A stretch of DNA of 64,000 nt, taken from assembly GCF_000816105.1 (NCBI RefSeq), contig NZ_CP007140.1, positions 744,001 to 808,000 of the forward strand, given 5' to 3'. Origin of the DNA: Thermococcus guaymasensis DSM 11113. Its GTDB lineage: Archaea > Methanobacteriota_B > Thermococci > Thermococcales > Thermococcaceae. This document shows, piece by piece, positions 7,376 through 16,700 of this stretch. A program made the translations under genes and the position numbers. The notes under the pieces are model-generated. The model searched no databases and was not told the DNA's origin. It worked only from the letters and a program-made list of their open reading frames with translations. Every line of letters starts with the position of its first letter. Within the stretch, counting starts at the first letter, position 1.

Positions 7376-8473
7376 TCACTCCTCTATGATGACCACGGGC
7401 TTTATCAGGTCTTTGGGCTTGTCCTTCATCAGGTAGAGGGCTTCTGGTATCTTATCGAATCCCTTGAACTTGTGGGTTATGAGCCTTGACGGGTCAACCC
7501 TGCCGTACTTGATGAGGTCAAGCAGGCGCTCCATCCTCAGGCGTCCGCCTGGGCAGAGCCCTCCCTTGATGGTCTTGTGGGCCATTCCCTGGCCCCACTC
7601 AATCCTCGGGATCGGGAGGTAGTCACCGCTGCCGAAGTAGTTGATGTTGGCCACCGTTCCTCCGGGCTTGACTATCTTCACCGCGGTCTTCATTACGTCA
7701 ACGTTTCCGCCGGCGATTATCACCGAATCAACACCCTCTCCACCGGTCAGCTCCAGGATCCTTCCGGCGATGTCCGGGTGCTCCCTGCGGTTGACTATGT
7801 CGGTGGCTCCGTAGTACTTAGCGGCCTCAACGCACACCGGCCTGCTGCCGACCGCGATGATCCTTCCGGCACCGAGCAGTCTTGCCCCGGCAACCGCCAT
7901 CAGGCCGACCGGTCCAATTCCAATGACGGCGACTGTTCCTCCGAGCGGAATGTCGGCGAGCTCGGCGCCGTGGAATCCCGTGGTCATCATGTCGGTGGCC
8001 ATGACAGCGACTTCCGGCTTGATTTCGTCCGGAAGGTGTGCCAGGTTCATGTCAGCGTCGTTGACGTGGAAGTATTCTGCAAACACACCGTCCTTACCGC
8101 CCTCCTTGAGGGGGTTGCTGAACTTCCATCCGGCGAGCATTCCACCGGAGTGCTGGTGGTAGCCCCTCTGAACGTCAAGGGTCCTCCAGTCGGGAGTTAT
8201 TGCCGGGACAACAACCCTGTCCCCGGGCTTGAAGTCCTTGACGTGGCTTCCGACCTCGACTACCTCTCCGACTGCTTCGTGACCCAGTATGCGCGGGAAC
8301 TCACACATCTCCCTGGGAAACGCTGCCTCAAAGACCGTGTGGATGTCCGAGGTGCATGGGGCGACTGCAATGGGCTTGACGATTGCATCGTACGGCCCGG
8401 GCTTCGGCCTCTCCTTCTCAATCCACTCGGCCTTGCCGAAGTCCACCATTGCGAAACCTCTCATCTTGCTCAT
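7376..8473 (-). CDS. adh: NADP-dependent zinc secondary alcohol dehydrogenase
   Basis: 365-residue medium-chain dehydrogenase. It interconverts secondary alcohols and ketones with NADP(H). From memory it is nearly co-linear with the Thermoanaerobacter brockii enzyme: catalytic zinc ligands C40, H65, E66 (LGHEAVGE) and the Asp of TDMMTTGFHG; GIGPVGLMAVAGA for dinucleotide binding; GSRP after the second beta strand, the T. brockii NADP-preference element; RGYHQHSGGMLAGWKFSN shared verbatim. There is no structural-zinc cysteine quartet. A similar zinc ADH is known from Thermococcus guaymasensis. The ATG has a GGAGGTG site 8 nt upstream. The gene stands alone and is a likely horizontal acquisition from thermophilic Firmicutes. 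Confidence 0.92.
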   Translation of the reverse strand: MSKMRGFAMVDFGKAEWIEKERPKPGPYDAIVKPIAVAPCTSDIHTVFEAAFPREMCEFPRILGHEAVGEVVEVGSHVKDFKPGDRVVVPAITPDWRTLDVQRGYHQHSGGMLAGWKFSNPLKEGGKDGVFAEYFHVNDADMNLAHLPDEIKPEVAVMATDMMTTGFHGAELADIPLGGTVAVIGIGPVGLMAVAGARLLGAGRIIAVGSRPVCVEAAKYYGATDIVNRREHPDIAGRILELTGGEGVDSVIIAGGNVDVMKTAVKIVKPGGTVANINYFGSGDYLPIPRIEWGQGMAHKTIKGGLCPGGRLRMERLLDLIKYGRVDPSRLITHKFKGFDKIPEALYLMKDKPKDLIKPVVIIEE

Positions 8474-8518
8474 TTTTGTACACCTCCACAGATGTGTTCA
8501 TTCACAGGTATCTCAGAC

Positions 8519-8541
8519 AGGATAAAAGCCTTTCCACAACC
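8519..8541 (-). promoter_or_regulatory. Predicted adh promoter
   Basis: Leftward BRE/TATA (GGAAAGG then CTTTTATC) about 50 nt before the adh ATG; the implied start leaves a leader of about 25 nt containing the GGAGGTG site. Confidence 0.55.
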
Positions 8542-8828
8542 AGAAATGCATAACCAGCGGTTTCTAACGATACGTTCCATAAAATTTCTGCTGTTTAACT
8601 AATAAGGTAAAACAAAAGCGTAAAAATATTACGGAAATTAAGGGACATAAGTTTGTTTTCTTTTTTATTAAATTAAAGCAGATTAATTTAACAGAAATGC
8701 CCCTCCAGATGTGCTTGAAAGCATATGTCAAAGCCTATGAAATTTAAAAAGGGAGCAGTGTGAAAGGTCTAAAGCATCCTTATTTCTACCAAATCCTTTT
8801 TCTGTACACTTGACTTTCCATTACCTGG

Positions 8829-8877
8829 GTTAAAAAGCGTTTTTTGAACCGCTTTTACTGAACCAAAGGTGTTCAAC
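8829..8877 (-). promoter_or_regulatory. Promoter-like block resembling the frhA control region
   Basis: Within the 509-nt gap between adh and nadE. On the minus strand, 8877-8861 reads GTT-GAA-CAC-CTTTG-GTT, one mismatch from the SurR consensus, followed by a GCTTTTTAAC TATA-like element near 8840-8830. The words AAAAGCG(T)6GAAC and GAAC-N-AAAGGT are shared with the frhA promoter. No gene starts nearby on that strand; adh begins about 360 nt further on. The rest of the gap is AT-rich and shows no coding potential. Confidence 0.4.
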
Positions 8878-8982
8878 GAAGCGTTTGAGATTCTTCTTCA
8901 GCTACCGACTTCCTGATCAGGAGGAAATAAATTGTTTAAAGTCCGCCGAGGTATGAATGCATATGAACCTTGGGTGATAAAA

Positions 8983-9747
8983 ATGAGGAAACTGGACTAC
9001 CATGAGGCAATCAAAAAGCTGGTTTCCTTTATCAGAGAAAAAACGGAGAAAACAGGGACCAACGGCGTTGTTATTGGGATAAGCGGCGGCATAGACAGCG
9101 CCACGACAGCCTACTTGGCGGCCAAAGCCCTTGGGAGGGAAAAGGTGCTGGGCCTGATAATGCCATACTACAACAACCAAGACGTTGACGATGCAAGGCT
9201 CGTCTGCTCCTCCCTCGGGATTGAGTGTAGGGAGATAAACATAAAGCCGATCGTTGACACTATGGTTTCTCAACTCGGCTTCCAGCCGGACAAGAAGAGC
9301 CTCGGCAACATAATGTCCCGGACGAGGATGGTCATCCTCTACGCCCACGCCAACGCAATGAACCGTCTCGTCCTTGGGACGGGCAACAGGAGTGAGTTTC
9401 TGACGGGCTATTTTACGAAGTGGGGCGACGGGGCGAGCGATTATGCTCCTCTCATAAACCTCTACAAGACCGAGGTATGGGAGATTGCCAAGCTCCTAGG
9501 CGTTCCGAAAAGGATAATCGAGAAGAAGCCGACAGCAGGTCTCTGGGAAGGACAGACTGATGAAGATGAGCTCGGTATAAGCTACCGCCTCCTTGACGAG
9601 ATACTCTGGCGTCTCGTTGATCTCAAAATGGAGAAGGAAAGGATAGCAGAGGAGCTTGGAATTTCTATTGAAAGGGTGCAGTATGTAGAAGCCCTCGTGA
9701 AGAGGAGCGAGCACAAGCGCCGTTTGCCTCCCGGGCCGGAGTTTTAG
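8983..9747 (+). CDS. nadE: NH3-dependent NAD+ synthetase
   Basis: 254-residue N-type ATP pyrophosphatase that amidates deamido-NAD using ammonia in the last step of NAD synthesis. The PP-loop [14 protein letters not shown] is at residues about 30-43; [20 protein letters not shown] and [17 protein letters not shown] are family signatures. The open frame can be extended to a TTG at 8932, but the first residue conserved in archaeal NadE is MRKLDY, and the ATG at 8983 has a GGGTGAT site 6 nt upstream with a TTTAAA box near 8935. Confidence 0.93.
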   Translation: MRKLDYHEAIKKLVSFIREKTEKTGTNGVVIGISGGIDSATTAYLAAKALGREKVLGLIMPYYNNQDVDDARLVCSSLGIECREINIKPIVDTMVSQLGFQPDKKSLGNIMSRTRMVILYAHANAMNRLVLGTGNRSEFLTGYFTKWGDGASDYAPLINLYKTEVWEIAKLLGVPKRIIEKKPTAGLWEGQTDEDELGISYRLLDEILWRLVDLKMEKERIAEELGISIERVQYVEALVKRSEHKRRLPPGPEF

Positions 9748-9783
9748 GCGTCCCACGCTCTTAATTTTTGAGGCCAAATGCAA

Positions 9784-9871
9784 ACCTTTATATAGTCTCC
9801 CGGTAACTCACATTGGGACTCTTCTCGGAGTCTTTCGAGGGAGCCCCCAATACTGAAAGTTGGTGTTGGAT
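9784..9871 (+). promoter_or_regulatory. Promoter and structured leader of the TRAM gene
   Basis: TATA box TTTATATAG at 9787-9795 predicts a start near 9813-9818. The resulting leader can fold: GACTC (9817-9821) pairs with GAGTC (9828-9832), and ATTGGG (9812-9817) can pair with CCCAAT (9846-9851), an arrangement that shares one base and may be alternative. Most leaders in this window are unstructured and under 40 nt, so this one stands out. Confidence 0.5.
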
Positions 9872-10087
9872 ATGTATGGAGATAGATTTGGTGGATACGG
9901 AAACGAAGCCCCGGTCAAGGTTGGGGAGCGCTACAGGGTTAAGATCGAGAGCCTCGGCAAGGGCGGCGATGGCATTGCCAAGATAAAGGGGTTCGTTATC
10001 TTCGTCCCGAACACCCAGGTTGGAGACGAGGTTGAGATCGTTATAAACTCCGTTAAGAGGAAGTTTGCCTTCGCTCAGGTTATCTGA
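9872..10087 (+). CDS. Single TRAM-domain RNA-binding protein
   Basis: 71 residues, essentially one TRAM beta-barrel: [31 protein letters not shown] and VGDEVEIVI are the conserved strands. Stand-alone TRAM proteins of archaea bind RNA and have been proposed to act as cold-shock-like RNA chaperones. ATG 9872 ([10 protein letters not shown]) is preferred over the upstream TTG 9860 because the MYGDRFGG start is what I remember in other Thermococcales. Preceded by a structured leader, which would suit autoregulation by an RNA-binding protein. Confidence 0.88.
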   Translation: MYGDRFGGYGNEAPVKVGERYRVKIESLGKGGDGIAKIKGFVIFVPNTQVGDEVEIVINSVKRKFAFAQVI

Positions 10088-10182
10088 AGGTTCAAGCTCA
10101 CATCTCACGCCCGCAAGGGCTTTTTCAATACTTTTTTGATAAAACTTTTTAGACCGCTTGAGAACTCCTACCGGTGGTTACC

Positions 10183-10449
10183 ATGAAGGTCACGGTGAGG
10201 TACTTCGCCCGCTACCGCTCCCTCGTTGGAAAGGGTGAGGAGGAAGTCGAGCTCCCCGAAGGAGCGACCGTCATGGATCTTATCGAGAAAATAAAAAAGA
10301 TGCACCCAGTTCTCAGGAACGAAGTCTTTGCCGAGGACGATGACCTTGCCGACGTCAACGTTTCTAGGAACGGCCGCTACGTGAGATTTGACGAAATACT
10401 AAAAGAAGGAGACGTGGTTGCAATATTCCCCCCGGTGAGTGGGGGCTGA
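10183..10449 (+). CDS. MoaD/ThiS-family sulfur carrier protein
   Basis: 88-residue ubiquitin-fold protein ending in Gly-Gly (PPVSGG), the residue pair that is adenylated and thiocarboxylated. It supplies sulfur for molybdopterin/tungstopterin synthesis or tRNA thiolation. The core VTVRYFARYRSLVGKGEEEV and GDVVAIFPPVSGG fit MoaD best. Start ATG 10183 has GGTGG 5 nt upstream; a GTG three codons earlier lies inside that site. Tungstopterin supply matters here because the window encodes a tungsten enzyme (gor). Confidence 0.85.
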   Translation: MKVTVRYFARYRSLVGKGEEEVELPEGATVMDLIEKIKKMHPVLRNEVFAEDDDLADVNVSRNGRYVRFDEILKEGDVVAIFPPVSGG

Positions 10450-11673
10450 TCACTTTCTCCTTCTTACGATCATGAGGGCCCACAGGGAGAGCAGGGTGAT
10501 CAGTCCTGGGCCGCAGAGCGCTTTTATACTGGAGGTGGAGGAAGTTGAAGGGCTATTTTGGTCATTATTTCCCTCCAGATGTGTTCCAGCGCTTGTTCCA
10601 GTGCTTTCGGTTCCATTGGTCAGCCCTACTGAACTTTCTGCGCTACCGTTGCTCCCTCCAACGTCCCAGTAGCCGCACCCTGTAAAGCGAACGAGTACCG
10701 GATCCTTGCTCTCATCGTAGGGTATCCAGGCGTAGCCACCGTTCTTTGTCTCATACCAGCCGATGTGGGAGTTCCAGCCGGCGTTGCCCCATTCAGCGAC
10801 CTTTGCTATATCCTCGATATCCTCTTTGGTGAGGCCCTTAACAACTCCCTTCTCGACGAGCCCTTCGAGAACTCTTTTCACGACATCGGGGGCACTAACT
10901 TCGGAGGTGTTGTAGGCCGGCCCCTCCTGGGAACGCGAGTAGAGCTCAAAGTTTATGCAGTTTACCCCAGTGGCGTTTAAGAGCTCTTTAACGGCCTCTC
11001 CAAGTTCCTCAGGATCCGGGGCTTCCCCTACTATCTTCGCAGGGCCGGCGCGTATAACTTTTGAGGGATCCACTCCATGGCTCTTCAGGCAATTCTCAAA
11101 CTCCGGGTTCGGCTTCCACGAGCAGGTGCCGTTCACGCAGCCGCAGCTCGTGAGCCGGAAGCACTCGTACCACAGAGGGTAGACGCAGGGGGTTACTATC
11201 TTTTCGACCTCCCCTTTCCTGCCACACACCTCCCCGGAGCAGCCGCCGGTTGCACAGTCCGAGTCAGAGGTACACTCTCTCCCTGAGTGCAAGATCTTAA
11301 AGGTCGCATTCCCGCGCCTGAGCTCGCTCTCATTGATGACCCACCCCAGATCCCTGAGCTTTTCAATGGCTTTAGAAGTGATGACAAAGGCCCCAGAGTA
11401 AGTCCAGTACGCCCCCAGATGCCTAACAGTTGGTATCTCAACTCTAACATGGAGGCCCCTGCTTCCGTTCCACACCTTAAGCACAAAGGTCTTCCCGTCG
11501 ACCTCTATCTCATGAGGAATCTCGATTGAAAGGTTGTACTCAAGGCCGGGTTTGTTCAGGAGAACTTCGACGGAATACAGGTCAGATGGGCTGAAGCAGG
11601 CCCCCACTGGCCGGGCTGGCAGCATTGAGAGGGTGAAAGTAATGATTACCAGCAGAGCATATGCTCGTCTCGT
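10450..11673 (-). CDS. Secreted eight-cysteine-cluster protein with CGP-CTERM anchor
   Basis: Extracellular protein with a C-terminal sorting signal: CGPGLITLLSLWALMIVRRRK is a CGP-CTERM tail (Cys-Gly-Pro, one helix, basic end) preceded by a Ser/Thr-rich linker. Residues about 140-200 hold a cysteine cluster (CTSDSDCATGGCSGEVC and a second group). The annotatable ATG is at 11625, but the 16 codons before it encode an ideal signal peptide (basic RR, then AYALLVIITFTLSML) that begins with ACG at 11673, 4 nt after GGTGGTGG. I therefore extend the gene to 11673: either an ACG start, or a start codon lost by one T-to-C change. Without this extension the protein has no signal peptide. Molecular role unknown. 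Confidence 0.72.
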   Translation of the reverse strand, partial: TRRAYALLVIITFTLSMLPARPVGACFSPSDLYSVEVLLNKPGLEYNLSIEIPHEIEVDGKTFVLKVWNGSRGLHVRVEIPTVRHLGAYWTYSGAFVITSKAIEKLRDLGWVINESELRRGNATFKILHSGRECTSDSDCATGGCSGEVCGRKGEVEKIVTPCVYPLWYECFRLTSCGCVNGTCSWKPNPEFENCLKSHGVDPSKVIRAGPAKIVGEAPDPEELGEAVKELLNATGVNCINFELYSRSQEGPAYNTSEVSAPDVVKRVLEGLVEKGVVKGLTKEDIEDIAKVAEWGNAGWNSHIGWYETKNGGYAWIPYDESKDPVLVRFTGCGYWDVGGSNGSAESSVGLTNGTESTGTSAGTHLEGNNDQNSPSTSSTSSIKALCGPGLITLLSLWALMIVRRRK

Positions 11674-11754
11674 ACTCCACCACCGTTAATACATTGGGCG
11701 TCATTTTATTTAAGCCCCGCGACGGCTTCAATCCAGCTTGAAGTGTAGCTTCAA

Positions 11755-11800
11755 AACGGTTATAAGAAGGGGCACGAGAGTACCACCCGAGGTGATTGAG
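11755..11800 (+). promoter_or_regulatory. eno promoter with possible degenerate TGM site
   Basis: GTTATAAG at about 11758-11765 is the TATA box. TACCAC-N5-GTGATT at 11781-11797 resembles the TGM operator (TATCAC-N5-GTGATA) with two mismatches, but half of it is also the ribosome binding site, so it may be chance. Confidence 0.4.
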
Positions 11801-13093
11801 ATGGAGAACCCGTTTGAGATTACTGCAGTTGTGGCGAGGGAGATACTCGACAGCAGGGGAAACCCAACGGTTGAGGTCGAGGTCTACACGCCGGTGAGCA
11901 TGGGTAGGGCTGCTGTTCCAAGTGGAGCCTCAACCGGAACCCACGAGGCCCTTGAGCTCCGCGACGGCGGAAGCCGCTACCATGGAAAGGGCGTTAAGAG
12001 GGCAGTTGAGAACGTCAACAAGATAATAGCCCCGGAGATCATCGGAATGGACGTCACATGGCAGAGGGACATCGACACCCTCATGCTTGAGCTCGACGGC
12101 ACCGAGAACAAGAGCAACCTCGGTGCCAACGCCATACTCGGCGTTTCTCTGGCCGTTGCCAAAGCGGCCGCCAACGCGCTCGGACTTCCGCTCTACCAGT
12201 ACATCGGCGGAACCAACGCCTACGTCATGCCAGTCCCGATGAGCAACGTCATCAACGGCGGTGTCCACGCCGGCAACGAGCTCGACTTCCAGGAGTTCAT
12301 GATAATGCCAGTTGGAGCGAAGAGCTTCCGCGAGGGGATAATGTGGGTCTCCGAGACCTACCACACCCTAAAGAAGGTCATCGCCGAGAAGTACGGCAAG
12401 AACGCCGTTAACGTCGGCGACGAAGGTGGCTTTGCCCCGCCGATGAAGGAAGTTACCGAGCCCCTCGACGTCCTCATCCAGGCCATTGAGGAGGCCGGCT
12501 ACAAGCCCGGCGACGAGATTGCCTTTGCCCTCGACGCCGCTTCCAGCGAGTTCTACGACGAGGCTAAGGGCAAGTACGTCGTCAGCGGAAAGGAGTACGA
12601 CCGCGGGGAGCTCCTAGAGCTCTACAGGGAGCTTGTGAGCAAGTACCCGATAGTCTCCATCGAAGACCCGTTCCAGGAGGAGGACTGGGAAGGCTTCGTC
12701 ATGATAACTAAGGAACTTGGAAAGAAGATACAGATAGTCGGCGACGACCTATTTGTCACCAACCCGAAGAGGATAAGGAAGGGCATCGAGATGGGCGCGG
12801 CAAACGCTCTCCTCCTCAAGGTCAACCAGATCGGAACGCTCAGCGAGGCCATCGATGCCGCTTACACGGCCTTCAGGGCCGGCTACGGCGTCGTCGTCTC
12901 CCACCGCTCCGGAGAGACCGAGGACGCCACCATCGCAGACCTCGCCGTAGCCCTCAACGCCGGCCAGATAAAGACCGGTGCTCCGGCCAGGAGCGACAGG
13001 AACGCCAAGTACAACCAGCTCATAAGGATCGAGGAGGAGCTTGAGGGCATAGCCGTCTATCCGGGCAAGAAGTTCCGCAACCCGTTCCTCTGA
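11801..13093 (+). CDS. eno: Enolase
   Basis: 430-residue phosphopyruvate hydratase of glycolysis and gluconeogenesis. Visible are the N-terminal [17 protein letters not shown], the substrate loop [16 protein letters not shown], metal ligands in [24 protein letters not shown] and GDDLFVTNP, the catalytic lysine in LLKVNQIGT and the SHRSGETED loop. Length matches other archaeal enolases. The frame is open back to 11738, but ATG 11801 ([10 protein letters not shown]) follows GAGGTGATTGAG and a TATA box at the right distance, so I start there. Confidence 0.96.
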   Translation: MENPFEITAVVAREILDSRGNPTVEVEVYTPVSMGRAAVPSGASTGTHEALELRDGGSRYHGKGVKRAVENVNKIIAPEIIGMDVTWQRDIDTLMLELDGTENKSNLGANAILGVSLAVAKAAANALGLPLYQYIGGTNAYVMPVPMSNVINGGVHAGNELDFQEFMIMPVGAKSFREGIMWVSETYHTLKKVIAEKYGKNAVNVGDEGGFAPPMKEVTEPLDVLIQAIEEAGYKPGDEIAFALDAASSEFYDEAKGKYVVSGKEYDRGELLELYRELVSKYPIVSIEDPFQEEDWEGFVMITKELGKKIQIVGDDLFVTNPKRIRKGIEMGAANALLLKVNQIGTLSEAIDAAYTAFRAGYGVVVSHRSGETEDATIADLAVALNAGQIKTGAPARSDRNAKYNQLIRIEEELEGIAVYPGKKFRNPFL

Positions 13094-13099
13094 CCGGGC

Positions 13100-13594
13100 T
13101 TAGGCTTCCTCTCTCCCTTTCTCCTTTGCTTCAAGCATCTCCCTGAGGACCCTTCTCTTTGCGTCCAGTATATCGCAGACCCTGTCGAGGATCTTAAGGT
13201 ATTCCTCTATGGCATCCTTTGTGAGCTCCCGCCCGTAGCCAAGCTCCTCCAGTTTTTTCCTCAGCGCCTCGTGGTACTGGACGGCCATGTAGAGGGATTG
13301 GAGCGCCAGTTCGTTTGCCTTCCTGAGGTATTTCCACCCCTTTTCGGTGAGGGTGTACTTGATGAGCTTTCGCTTTCCATGATACTCCTCCCTCGGCTCT
13401 AAAAGACCTTCTTCGACCATTTTGCTTAGTATGGTGTAAATGTTACCGTGGCTCGGCTTCCATGTACCATGGGTTATCTTCTCGATCTCCTTGAGGATTT
13501 CGTACCCATGAGCCTCGCCCTTGAACCCGACTATAACGAGTATCAGGTGCCTGATGGGAGCGAGGAACATGTTCCGCGTGGAACGCTCGGGCAT
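13100..13594 (-). CDS. PadR-family transcriptional regulator
   Basis: 164 residues: an N-terminal winged helix typical of PadR (APIRHLILVIVGFKGEAHGYEILKEIEK, then HGNIYTILSKMVEEGLL and a KRKLIKYTLTEKG wing, about residues 11-85) and a C-terminal coiled-coil dimerisation region. PadR proteins usually repress adjacent transport or detoxification genes and release DNA on binding a small molecule. It diverges from the RND/MMPL transporter with a 109-nt shared control region holding an inverted repeat, so it very likely controls both itself and the transporter. Confidence 0.88.
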   Translation of the reverse strand: MPERSTRNMFLAPIRHLILVIVGFKGEAHGYEILKEIEKITHGTWKPSHGNIYTILSKMVEEGLLEPREEYHGKRKLIKYTLTEKGWKYLRKANELALQSLYMAVQYHEALRKKLEELGYGRELTKDAIEEYLKILDRVCDILDAKRRVLREMLEAKEKGREEA

Positions 13595-13605
13595 AACACT
13601 CCCCC

Positions 13606-13655
13606 AAAAGATTTATAAGGTATGTCCGATTTAAACATATCGCTGGATATGTCTC
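13606..13655 (+). promoter_or_regulatory. Divergent padR/transporter control region with palindrome
   Basis: ACATATC-GCTG-GATATGT at 13635-13652 is a perfect 7-bp inverted repeat; a further half-like word GGTATGTC lies at 13619-13626. The leftward padR TATA (TTATAAATC, about 13608-13617) and a possible rightward TATA (TTTAAA, 13630-13635) flank or overlap it, so one bound repressor dimer could close both promoters. Confidence 0.6.
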
Positions 13656-13703
13656 TTCAAGAGGAATTACGCTCATCCCCTTAAAAGGTTTGAGGTGGTG
13701 GCA

Positions 13704-16700
13704 ATGGCCTGGAACGAGTGGATAGCAAAACACCCAAAAACGGTGCTGGCAATTTGGGTGGTGCTCATCCTTATTCTAGCACCGTTCGCGGCAAAAATTA
13801 GTGAGCTCACCGACTACAGCACAGAGCAGATGGTATCCCACAAAATAGAATCCATCAAAGTCCAAGATATCATAAGCGAAGAGTTCGCTGAGGCGCAGAA
13901 CAAGAACATGACGTACCTGATAATAACGAACATCAGCGTTAACGACGAAAACGCGAGGAACGCCTACTACGCGTTTAAGAACCGCGTCGAAGGAAGATAC
14001 GCCACGAACGTGACCTCTTACTATGACGCCCTCGACATGCTCTGGGACATGGACTACAACCTCACGCTTAACATCACGCAGATGACTGCAAACATCACGG
14101 GGCTCCTGTACAAAACCGTAACCGGCAGCGAGGAGGGCTTTGAGGGGGTGCTCAACCTCACGTACTACCTCAAAAACACGACAGAAATGACCAAAAACAG
14201 CCTTGTAGGGGCCGCCCAGGGTTACCTCACACTCAAGAATAACCTGACATCCCTCTGGAACCAGATGATCCTTCTCCGGGACGCCCTCAACCAGACGGAT
14301 TCTGCCTACGTCGCGCTCCACAGAAATCTTACCTCGACAAGCGAGATGCTCAAAGGCCTCAATTCAACTCTCGCCGCAATGAATGAGGGCCTCTATACTC
14401 TAAACGCCACATACGGCCCGACCTACGCGGGCGTGATCGGCGTTCACAAGGTTCTCCTCCAGATCGGCGCCTACGACAGGGGCAACATCACCCCACAGGA
14501 GGCCCAGACAATAGCTTCCCAGAGGGGAACAACACCTGAGTTAGTCTACGCAGTCTTTAATGCCGTCTATCCTGTTTACGCACAGGGTGGAAGCCTTGCA
14601 GTAACAGATACTCTCCTTGCAAACGTGACAAAGGCTATAGTTCTCACCGGAACCCCGGACGAACAGAAATTCCTCGTTGAAGCTTATGGAACCGGTTTCT
14701 ACTTCGGCGTTGAGGCTTTTGATGAAAAGGCCGGCAGTCCCTACGCCCTCCAGAACATGGATGCATCTCAGCTGATGACAACGATCTCCGAAATAGCTTC
14801 TCAGACCCTTCTCAGCCTGCCCGATATCATAGCCCAGAGCAACCAGACGGTAAGCGTGCCTGGATTTGGAACCCTCGATGCCCAGACGTTTGCCTCAATA
14901 GTTGAGACAGCAGAGTCTTTGGGCCCAAACCCGGCCCCTGATGCGGTTGAAAACGCAACCGTTCAGATTGCCCTTGCACTTATGACAAACATGCCAGAGA
15001 ACCCGCTTGCGGGCGTTGAAAACCCCGAAGAGGTCTTGAAGACTCTCCTTGTGGAGGGGCCCACTCCCGAGCTTGAGACCGAACTCCTGATCTCAGGGAT
15101 GGCGGGCATGGTTAACGATACCGCCGGCCAGCTCGTCCCACTTCTCGTCCAGACGGTAATGACGTACGACCCAACGGCGGAGGGAGTGCTCTCAAAGGAC
15201 ACCAGTATCCTCCAAGACGCCACCCTTAACGTTGTTGAGCAGATGCTAAGCGGCACGGGGTTTGAACTCGACAAAAACGTCCTCAAGGCGATCTACGAAA
15301 GCAACGGAGACGAGACAGTGCTTGAAGGCCTTGCCAAGAAGCTCCTTAAGGTGGGCATTGTTGAGCAGCTTGGAAGTTCTGTCCCGGACGCAGAGAAGAT
15401 AGCGGAGAAAATCGTGGAGGTCGTCGCGGAGGATCCGGAGGGAATAATAAGCGGTGAAAGGCTCGAAGAAGCAACAATAAAGGTAATCGAGAGCATGAGC
15501 GAAGGCATGGCCCCAGAAGGCGTTGAGCTCAACGTTTCCGAAATAGTGAAGAAACTCTACGAGGGCGCCGACCCGAAGACCGTAGCCGAGGACCTCTTCC
15601 TCAAGGGTGCGGAGGAGCAGATGAACCAGATGAACACCACCGCGATCCCGGAGGAGTTCAAGGGAGTCTTCATGAACCTCACAAGGGCAGTAGTTGAGAA
15701 CTACCCGCTGAGCGATAAGGAGATCGAAAACCTGGTGAAGGAGACGGTCCTCTCTATGATATCGAGCTATGCAAAGAGCAACCCCTACGGAGTCGAGTTG
15801 AAGTTCAACGAGACCCTTCTCGCGGATATAGCATTCCACTTCAAGGACAACCCGAATGTGATAACCAGAGAGGACGTTAAGCCCCTCGCAGAGGAGCTCT
15901 GGCCGGTTGTCAAGGAGAAAGCCGGAACCTACCTCGACATGCTCAAGAGCGAGGACAACACGACGATCTTGATAACTTTCGTGCCCTTCGGGGAGCCCGG
16001 CCCAGAGACGGACAAATACATCTACAAGGCACAGAACGCCACGAAGGTCAAGGAGATAGCCCTTGAGGAGTTCAGGAAGTACTTCCCTGATGCGTCTGGA
16101 GCCCTCGGAGGAACCCCCGTTGAGTCGCATGAGATGACCGAGTACGGCAAGAAGGACAACCAGAGAACCAGCAGGGCGAGCACCCTCGGAGCCCTCCTCG
16201 TGCTGTTCATCCTCATGGGTGGGGCTCTGCTTGCAACGCTCCTGCCCTTCACGGGCGTCGCAACCTCAGCGCTCACAGCGTTAGGAATAGCGTACCTGCT
16301 CACGAAGGGTGGACTCCTCAACATCGGAAGCTGGGCCCAGATGCTCACCATAACGACCGCCCTTGGCCTTGGAATTGACTACTCGACCTATTACGTCCAC
16401 CGTTTCAAGGAGTACATAGCCGAGGGCTACGACCACGAGAAGGCCGTCGCAGAGGCCCTCAAGAGGGCCAAGGACGCCGTCCTGGCGAGCGCATTCACGG
16501 ACATCATAGCCTTCGCGAGCTTCGTCCTTGCCTGGGAGTTCCCGATATTCCAGCAGATAGGGATTATAATCCCACTGGCGGTTATAGCAGTGCTCCTCGC
16601 CAGCCTGACGCTCATCCCGGCAATAACGGCCCTCATAGGCGACAAGCCGATATTCTGGTGGCCGAGGCACATAAAGCACGTTGAAACACTCGACGTCCAC

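Noticed and set aside
13087-13110. Terminator between eno and padR
   Set aside because: The convergent genes are 6 nt apart and no stem-loop or T-run fits there.
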